In this document: positions 57,519 through 64,000 of the stretch, piece after piece | Layout: each line of letters begins with the position of its first letter | Position numbering within the stretch: the first letter of the stretch is position 1 | DNA from: Siphonodentalium dalli | Taxonomy: Eukaryota > Mollusca > Scaphopoda > Gadilida > Siphonodentaliidae | Length of the DNA: 64,000 nucleotides | Assembly (NCBI GenBank): GCA_032622095.1 | Contig: CP136061.1 | Span: 128,352,754 to 128,416,753 of the forward strand | Direction: 5' to 3' | Position numbers and translations under genes: made by a program | The notes under the pieces: generated by a model | Database searches by the model: none | What the model was told of the DNA's origin: nothing | The model's input: only the letters and a program-made list of their open reading frames with translations

Positions 57519-60500
57519 CTGATAATATTGATGGTTTCTGTACACCATTTTCCTCTACAGCCAAAAGAAAAAAGAAGCGAGGAAGAAATTCAGGTGGCAT
57601 GTTAGTGTATTGTAAACCATCTTTAAGGAAACATATCACACAAGTAAAACTAACAGACAATTCCATGTGGTTAAAACTTGAAAATGATTCTGATAAGCTT
57701 ATTTTTATCGGTTTTATGTATATACAACCGATCATCAACAGAACTACATCCGAAGGTGTTTTTGAAGGCATCCGTGATGAAATATTATCTTTTCAAAATC
57801 AAGGCGAAATTCTTCTTTGTGGTGATTTTAATGCTAGAACAGCTGGTTTACATGATTTCATCAAAAATGATTCTATAAAGCACGTTTCAAATGAACAACT
57901 AATTACTGACTATTATGTACCAGATCATGAAATTGAACGATACAGCATGGATGAAAAGAATAATATACATGGTGAACTCTTGACTAACATATGTAAGAAT
58001 ATACAGCTAAGAATATTGAATGGTAGATTTATTGGGGACTCCTTGGGATATAATACCTTTTTCAGCAGGAATGGGCAAAGTACTGTTGACTACATGATTG
58101 CATCTGTCAATTTATTTTACAGAGTTTTACATTTCAAAGTTCATCCACCAAATGAATATTCTGATCACACGCCAATATCAGTTATTTTGAAAACACCTAA
58201 TAAAGATGTCATGAACTCAAACTTAACAAATTTCAACTTACCTGGAAAATATATTTGGGATTGTGAATCCACAAATAACTTCAAGAGGTCTTTTGCTACC
58301 TCAGATAACATTGACAAAATTCTCAACCTTAATGATATGATTGAAGATAAAAATGAAAGAAATATAAACCTACTTGTTTCTGAACTTGGAGACATTTTAA
58401 AAACTACTGCAGATGCTTCTATTCATTTTATTCAATTTAATAATCAGAAGAAAAAGAAAAAACTTAAGAAATACAAAAAAGAGTGGATGAACTATGAATG
58501 TTTCAGTCCAAGAAGAGAGGTAAGATCACTTGGGAAAAAATTACAAAAGGAACCACAGAATTATGCATTAAGACAATCATTTTGCTCCACACGTAGACAA
58601 TATAACAGATTAAGAAAGAAACTGAGAAAAATATTCACTGAGTCTCTAACTGAAGATATGAACAACATAAATCCGAACAACTCCAAACAGTTTTGGAAAG
58701 TATTTAATAATTTACACAAAACAAAAACTGTAGCAAAATCGCCAATTACAGACAACAATGGATAGAGCACTACACCAAATTACTAACTACCCATGATGAT
58801 CAATCAATGACATCTGAACAAATATCTACTGAAAAAAATATATCTGGTACAATTCAAGTCGATAAAGATACACCAATAGAAAATCAATTTCTAAATAAAC
58901 CCTTCGCATGTTCTGAAATTAAGAAAGGAATAAAAAACCTTAAATCAGGCAAGAGAGAAGGACCCGACCTTATACTAAATGAATTCATAAAAAGCAGTTC
59001 AGACATTCTGTCACTAACTATAACTAAACTATTTAATAAAATACTTGATTGCGGAACTTTTCCAGAAGAATGGAACCTGTCTTTACTCACATCTATCCAA
59101 AAATCTGGTGACCCAACTGACTGTAATAATTATAGGGGAATAAGTATAACCAGCTGTTTGGGTAAATTGTTCACAAATATCCTACAAAAGAGACTCAGTG
59201 AATACTTGGAAACTGAAGATAAGTTATCTATGAACCAAATAGGATTCCGCCAAGGAAGTAGAACAAGTGACCACATATTTTAAATAAATACATGTTATGT
59301 GATCAAAAGCAATTATATGCTGCATTTGTTGACTTGAGGAAAGCCTTTGATAGTGTATCAAGACCATTATTATTCAAAAAATTACAAGCGAAAGGTATAA
59401 ACGGGAAATTTTATAACATAATAACAAGCATGTACTCTAACACTATGTATGCTTGTAAATTGGACAATGGTTACAGTGAACCATTTAAAGCAAATATTGG
59501 TGTGAAGCAAGGTATTAGTCTTAGTCCAATATTATTTAATTTATATATTGATGATATCACAGAATATATGCACTCCCATCTGTCTGCACCAATATTATTA
59601 CATGAAACTAAATTTAGCCATCTACTATATGCAGATGATTTGGTCCTCATTTCTGAGACTCAAGATGGTCTGCAAAACTGCCTTGATAGTCTTGAAAGAT
59701 ACTGCAATGATTGGAAGCTAACTGTTAACACTAATAAGACTAAGACAATGATATTTTCAAAAAATGTTAATATAGATCACAGTGAACAACATTTCTATTT
59801 TGGACCTCTTGAATTGGAGATGGTGGATGAATATAAATATTTAGGTATTATTTTTCACAAAGGTGGAACCTTAATCAAAGCTGCTGATAGCTTATCAGAC
59901 AAAGCTAAGAAAGCATATTATGCCATAAAAAGCAAACTAAAGGATTACCCAAATTTATCAGTGAAAACATGGATGCAAATAGTCAATTCTATGATAATTC
60001 CAATAATGACATATGGATCAGAAATATGGATTTCTGATTTAAATATTAACCCTAACTCAATGAAACACATATTTAGTTCATGTGTTGATAAAACTTATAC
60101 TTCAATCATGAAAGACATAATAGGTGTTAACAGTAAAGCTACAAATATTGCAGTATACTCAGAACTCAATACTATACCAACATGCTTAAAAATGTTTCAC
60201 TCAGCATTAAAATTTCAGAGGAGGTTGATGGAGGTCAGTAAATCTGGGGACTCATCTTATAGACATAAATTATGAATCTCTGCATTCAATGAAGATAACC
60301 TAATTCAGAAAATCAGGCCAAAAATGTCATGGGATAATTCGTTGACTCAAATAGAGAAATTTGTGGGCCAAAAACTCACAATTATGAATGGATCAGAATT
60401 AAAAAACTTAATAACAGTTACATATAACTTAAAAGTTGAAAATGATTATAAAAGAATGTTGAATCTCAATGAAGGTAAACTAAGGTTTTACAGCAAAATT

Positions 60501-61140
60501 TATGGAATCACTAAACTCCAAGACTATCTCACATATAACATTACAAAGGCAAATAGAAGAGAATTGACTAAATTGAGGATTAGTGCTCATGACCTACATA
60601 TTGAAACAGGAAGATATACTAGACCAAAAAAAGACGTGTCGGACAGATTGTGCAACTTTTGTCCCAAACAAGTTGAAGACGAAATACACTTTTTATACTA
60701 TTGTACTATGTATAAAGACTTGAGAAGAAAATATGACATATTTCAACTGGGGGGAAATATTAACAACCCCAAGATGCTGCTGAATCCAAAAACCTTCTCT
60801 GCAACAAAGCAAATATGTAATTTCATCAAAGAAGCCCTAGATAAACGTAAATCAAACATACCCTCGAATTAATCTATTATTATATATTAACGACTAGAGA
60901 TATAGCTCATATTACGAAATATTAACAAGAGGTTGGTATAGGGTGAGTTAACCAACACATTTAAACTACATATATATATATACCGTATATATATATTAAT
61001 TTAGCCTATAGGCAGTAATAATATATTAATGATTATATGTGAGACGATATTTATTTATGTATTATATTATATGTTATTTTATTCTTGGATTACGCTACAA
61101 TATGGTCATATCCAATAAAGAATTTGAATTTGAATTTGAA

Positions 61141-61251
61141 TATAACATAAATATGTATACTTAAGTAGTCTATTACTAACATATTTTTAGCCCCAAACCA
61201 AAACGGGCTATTGAAGGAGCGAGTTTAATGCACGAGCTTGTACGTGGGTTT
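61141..61251. other. gap between LINE A and LINE C tails
   Basis: About 110 nt separate the (GAATTT)n tail of LINE A from the tail of LINE C. The two elements are tail to tail. Nothing else was recognised. Confidence 0.5.
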
Positions 61252-64000
61252 TTTTATTTAAACATATTTATTGTCATGTATAATGGATATATTAATACAT
61301 TATTATTAGGGATTGGAGGACAAGTTCTGGAAACTTAGCTGGACCTCCGCTCCCTACAGCAAATATAAATTCAAACATGTAAACAGAGTAATATTTATAA
61401 ATAGGTTTGGTATGACGGGCATGATGTGTCAAATGTATATACTAGATCGAACCAGGTTAAGTATGATTTCGTAAGAGAATCGAAAAACGATGGCGGGGTT
61501 TTTATACATTGTAGGGAATATTTGAATGGGGCTTGACTATAGGAGGGTTATTAAATAGAAATTGGATGTTCTCACGCTTCGAGAACAACTATATAGGGGG
61601 GGGGTCGATTGTGTTACGGTAATAGGCGGTGTGTGGGGACATGGCAAGGGGCCGGTCAATCGTATTAGTGGATTAACGTGAGATCATTCGCAACAAGTTG
61701 CAAACCTGCCAGACAACTTGATAAATGTCAGAGCTGCTTCTATAATTAAATTGTTCTCATTATGTGTTAGGGTAATATCTCCTTTGATAAGAGCTTCATA
61801 TGATAATACACCAAATGATCTTAACGTTTGTACCAAATCCGTGCGATGATGAATATAAAAGGGGCAATGCATAAAAAAGTGTTCGGCATCTTCAACAGGG
61901 TTTCCACAGGCGCACATGGCGTTATCAGCGATGTGGTTAGTAAGTTTATCATAATTCAGGTCGCTACAATTGTTCCTGATTCGACAATGTATGATATTAA
62001 TCTTACGGTCGCCGAGATGAACGTGTAACGGAATCTTGGTCTTTGGGACAATTGTAGATTTAAAAGTGTCATATGTTTTACCTTTTATTTCGTCTGACAA
62101 GACATTCCAGACATTAATCGTGCTCGGGAAGAATGTTTTCTTGAAAGCTTCGAGATAACAAAAGTAGTTTTCTAAATCATCTGAATTGCGTAAAAAATAC
62201 CGGCTGATATCTCCGACACGAGGTAGAAGCAGTTCGGTTAGGAATATAGGGGCTTTGTTGTTAACAATTTTATGCATTAGACATAGTTTTTGTGCATCCC
62301 TACGTTGCTGTAGCGGTTGCCATCCAAGTTCCTTTAACAGTGTCGCGTTTGACGAAGATCTTGTTAGGCCTGAAACCACTCGCGCTGCATCATAGTAACG
62401 TTTGTCCAATGTTGATTTAATACTGTCAGGGGCAGAATCCCATACACAGTTGCCATATTCTAGTATAGGTAATACATGAGCTTTAAACATGGTATCGAGG
62501 GTTTTTCTTGATAACAAATATTTTAATTTGCGTATTTGTGAGAGCGAAGCGCATGCATTCTTGTAAATGTTGTCGATAGCAAGGTTCCATTTGAGATCGG
62601 ACTGGAAAATTACTCCGAGGTGTCGGTGGTCCTCAACTATGTCAAGTTTGTTAGAACAAAATATAAGATCTGCTGTGCGCTGGCATGTTGATGGCTGACC
62701 TTGAAATATTATCGCTTTCGTTTTCGATGAGTTAAGGGAAACCAACCAGTTGTTAGTCCATCTATCGAGTAATCTTAGGTCGTTGTTCATGTGAATCACG
62801 AGGTCTTCAAATGATGGTAGTGAATAAAATATACAAGTGTCGTCAGCAAATAAACGAACATTTGATTTCATGTTATCACCTATGTCGTTGATGAATATTG
62901 AAAATAGAAAAGGGCCCAAGACTGACCCTTGTGGAACACCAGAGGATGGCTGTGATGGTGTAGAATACTCCGATCCGACTAGAACGCGTTGAAATTGATT
63001 ACTGATGTAGTCATTGAACCAGGAAAGTAATTTACCGTTTATACCATAATTGCGTAATTTGTGAATTAGTCCTTTATGCCAAACTCGTTCAAATGCTTTA
63101 GATATGTCACAGAATATACCTATAGATATCCTCGATTCACTCCTATTTTTGCTCAGGTAATGAAATATTTCCAATAATTGGTGAGTAGTGCTGTGTCCTG
63201 TGCGGAAACCAGATTGATATTTATACAGTAGGCTGTTCTCCATAAAGTAGTCGTACGTTTTCTGAAAAACAATCTTTTCTAGTATTTTACTCACACACGA
63301 TAGAAGTGATATTGGTCGGTAATTGCATGGGTCGGTTTTCTCACCTTTTTTAAAGATTGGAATTACGGTAGCAACTTTCCATTGAGATGGGAAAGTGCAT
63401 GTGTCCAGGGAGTGCTTGAAGAGAATATACAGCGGCAACGAGAGTGTTTTGTGACAACATTTTAAAATTGTATTGCTTATACCATCTGGGCCAGTAGCTT
63501 TGTTAGTATTCAATTCCCTGAGAATTTTCTCCACATCATCTTGTGTGATCGAGATCGACTTTATTTCCTTGTCTGTTCGCATGGGAAAATATGGAATAAG
63601 CTGACCGTGGTCGTTAATTTTACTATTATCTATAAAAATCCCATTTAATACATTTGCTTTGTCTGCGTCATTGTAGACAAATTTATCTTCAAGTTGTAGT
63701 GGTGGTATGGTATTTGATTTATGTTTCTCACAGAGAATTTCATTTGTGATTTTCCAAAACGATTTCGAATCATGGGCGTGATTGAGATTTGTTTGAACTT
63801 CTTCTAAATATCGTTTCTTTGCAAATTTTGTCATATTATTAACAGAGTTTCGGAATTTTTTATACTGTGCCCAGTGATTGGGAAGATTTGATTTTATGGA
63901 TCTCTTTCGCCACCTGTCTCGTCGTCTAATTTCCAGTCTCAATGGACTGTCAAACCAAGGTTTGTCGTTCGGTCGGACTGTAGCTATGTGGTTTGGCACA
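61252..64000 (-). mobile_element. LINE C: CR1/Jockey-like element, 5' part off window
   Basis: On the - strand, ORF2 runs from beyond the edge to its stop at 61684. It is followed by a ~430-nt 3' UTR ending near 61252 in AATAAATATGTTTAAATAAAAA. The ATATGTTTAAA tail links it to the copies at 8949-9873 and 32240-32448. It is the best-preserved retrotransposon here; the endonuclease and 5' end lie outside the window. Confidence 0.88.
61684..63999 (-). CDS. LINE C ORF2, reverse transcriptase and C-terminal domain
   Basis: A reverse transcriptase for target-primed integration of the element's own RNA. The 771 visible codons have no stop or frameshift and are open through the window edge, so the endonuclease is upstream. 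Residue positions from the edge: NTNKATGPDGISNTIL (~165-180), NYRPISLLSCVSKILEK (~225-241), QSGFRTGHST (~262-271), CDISKAFERVWHKGL (~292-306), GVPQGSVLGPFLFSIFINDI (~349-368) and RLFADDTCIF (~379-388, catalytic FADD). The thumb has ILEYGNCVWD. The C-terminal CACGNPVEDAEHFFMHCP (~700-717) is a CX1C..HX4C knuckle shared with the 9004-9498 fragment. The intact frame suggests recent insertion. Start unknown; the first Met is not a real start. Confidence 0.92.
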   Translation of the reverse strand: MPNHIATVRPNDKPWFDSPLRLEIRRRDRWRKRSIKSNLPNHWAQYKKFRNSVNNMTKFAKKRYLEEVQTNLNHAHDSKSFWKITNEILCEKHKSNTIPPLQLEDKFVYNDADKANVLNGIFIDNSKINDHGQLIPYFPMRTDKEIKSISITQDDVEKILRELNTNKATGPDGISNTILKCCHKTLSLPLYILFKHSLDTCTFPSQWKVATVIPIFKKGEKTDPCNYRPISLLSCVSKILEKIVFQKTYDYFMENSLLYKYQSGFRTGHSTTHQLLEIFHYLSKNRSESRISIGIFCDISKAFERVWHKGLIHKLRNYGINGKLLSWFNDYISNQFQRVLVGSEYSTPSQPSSGVPQGSVLGPFLFSIFINDIGDNMKSNVRLFADDTCIFYSLPSFEDLVIHMNNDLRLLDRWTNNWLVSLNSSKTKAIIFQGQPSTCQRTADLIFCSNKLDIVEDHRHLGVIFQSDLKWNLAIDNIYKNACASLSQIRKLKYLLSRKTLDTMFKAHVLPILEYGNCVWDSAPDSIKSTLDKRYYDAARVVSGLTRSSSNATLLKELGWQPLQQRRDAQKLCLMHKIVNNKAPIFLTELLLPRVGDISRYFLRNSDDLENYFCYLEAFKKTFFPSTINVWNVLSDEIKGKTYDTFKSTIVPKTKIPLHVHLGDRKINIIHCRIRNNCSDLNYDKLTNHIADNAMCACGNPVEDAEHFFMHCPFYIHHRTDLVQTLRSFGVLSYEALIKGDITLTHNENNLIIEAALTFIKLSGRFATCCE

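Larger units (their letters stand above)
52263..60872 (+). pseudogene. LINE A ORF2 (endonuclease-reverse transcriptase), disrupted
   Basis: ATG at 52263 begins an APE-type endonuclease (GYWNVHGLG, VICLTET). It is interrupted after 52396 and resumes in frame at 57529, with LLCGDFNART (57817-57846), VDYMIA and SDHTPI. RT motifs: IQKSGDPTDCNNYRGISITS (59097-59156), NQIGFRQGSRT, FVDLRKAFDSVS (59329-59364), GVKQGISLSPILFNLYIDDI and LLYADDLVLIS (59622-59655, catalytic YADD). The end has CNFCPKQVEDEIHFLYYC (60652-60705), the zinc-like CX2C...HX4C. Lesions: the nested insertion, frameshifts near 58757 and 59280, and an in-frame TGA at 60273-60275. Without the insert, ORF2 spans about 1,160 codons. 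Confidence 0.9.
50375..61140 (+). mobile_element. LINE A: ORF1 (SGNH end) + EN-RT ORF2, split by LINE B
   Basis: A non-LTR retrotransposon in + orientation: ORF1 C-terminus (50383-50784), a 1.5-kb interval with a microsatellite, ORF2 (52263-52396 continuing at 57529-60872), then a 3' UTR with AATAAA at 61114-61119 and a (GAATTT)n tail to about 61140. Without the nested 5.1-kb LINE B it is about 5.6 kb. Only the end of ORF1 is present and an in-frame TGA lies at 50380, so the 5' end is truncated or eroded near there. Clade unassigned; the SGNH-type ORF1 and RT motifs fit the CR1/Jockey group. Confidence 0.85.

Overview
This window is animal nuclear DNA: AT-rich, intron-bearing and dominated by repeats. 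Spliced exons with GT/AG borders, AATAAA signals, several non-LTR retrotransposon families and TTAA-flanked miniature transposons all point to a metazoan. The retrotransposon styles and a GTGTGGGCCCGGG-type leader suggest a lophotrochozoan, most likely a marine mollusc; that taxonomic step is inference. No bacterial operon, CRISPR array, rRNA or convincing tRNA gene was seen.

Host genes. Two paralogous SLC22-type (organic cation/anion transporter, major facilitator superfamily) genes converge tail to tail. Gene 1 lies on the + strand. Its last seven exons (1246-12518) join in one open frame of 411 residues and contain GR..KTL, PESPRWLL, DRLGRK and SAELYPTVVRN. Gene 2 lies on the - strand. Only its last two exons are present (47338-47187 and 45524-45395), with the same 152-nt penultimate exon length and about two-thirds identity there. 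The 5' exons of gene 1 lie left of the window and those of gene 2 lie to the right.

Introns of gene 1 hold a LINE ORF1 remnant (1.9-3.6 kb), decayed reverse transcriptase (4.6-5.5 kb), a 5'-truncated LINE with a perfect 13-bp target duplication (8.9-9.9 kb) and overlapping inverted repeats (11.6-11.9 kb).

The 33 kb between the genes (12.5-45.4 kb) is repeat DNA: TTAA-flanked MITEs (12.7, 18.7, 27.9, 31.3, 44.5 kb), a decayed LINE (17.1-18.3 kb), a second LINE ORF1 copy (21.7-27.8 kb) split by a 4.3-kb long-arm inverted-repeat element, a 13-copy ~129-bp tandem array (28.6-30.2 kb), a near-perfect 161-bp hairpin (36.1 kb) and a ~5.9-kb foldback element whose centre holds a ~190-bp tandem array (36.9-42.9 kb).

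The right end (47.3-64 kb) is presumably intron of gene 2 and contains three LINEs. LINE A (+, about 50.4-61.1 kb) has an SGNH-type ORF1 end and an EN-RT ORF2. An L1-like LINE B (-, 52397-57518) is inserted in the LINE A endonuclease with a 10-bp target duplication, and the LINE A frame continues exactly across it. LINE C (-, 61.25 kb to beyond the edge) has an uninterrupted 771-codon ORF2 segment. The most notable structures are the large inverted-repeat elements and the very young hairpin; no clear new protein system was found.
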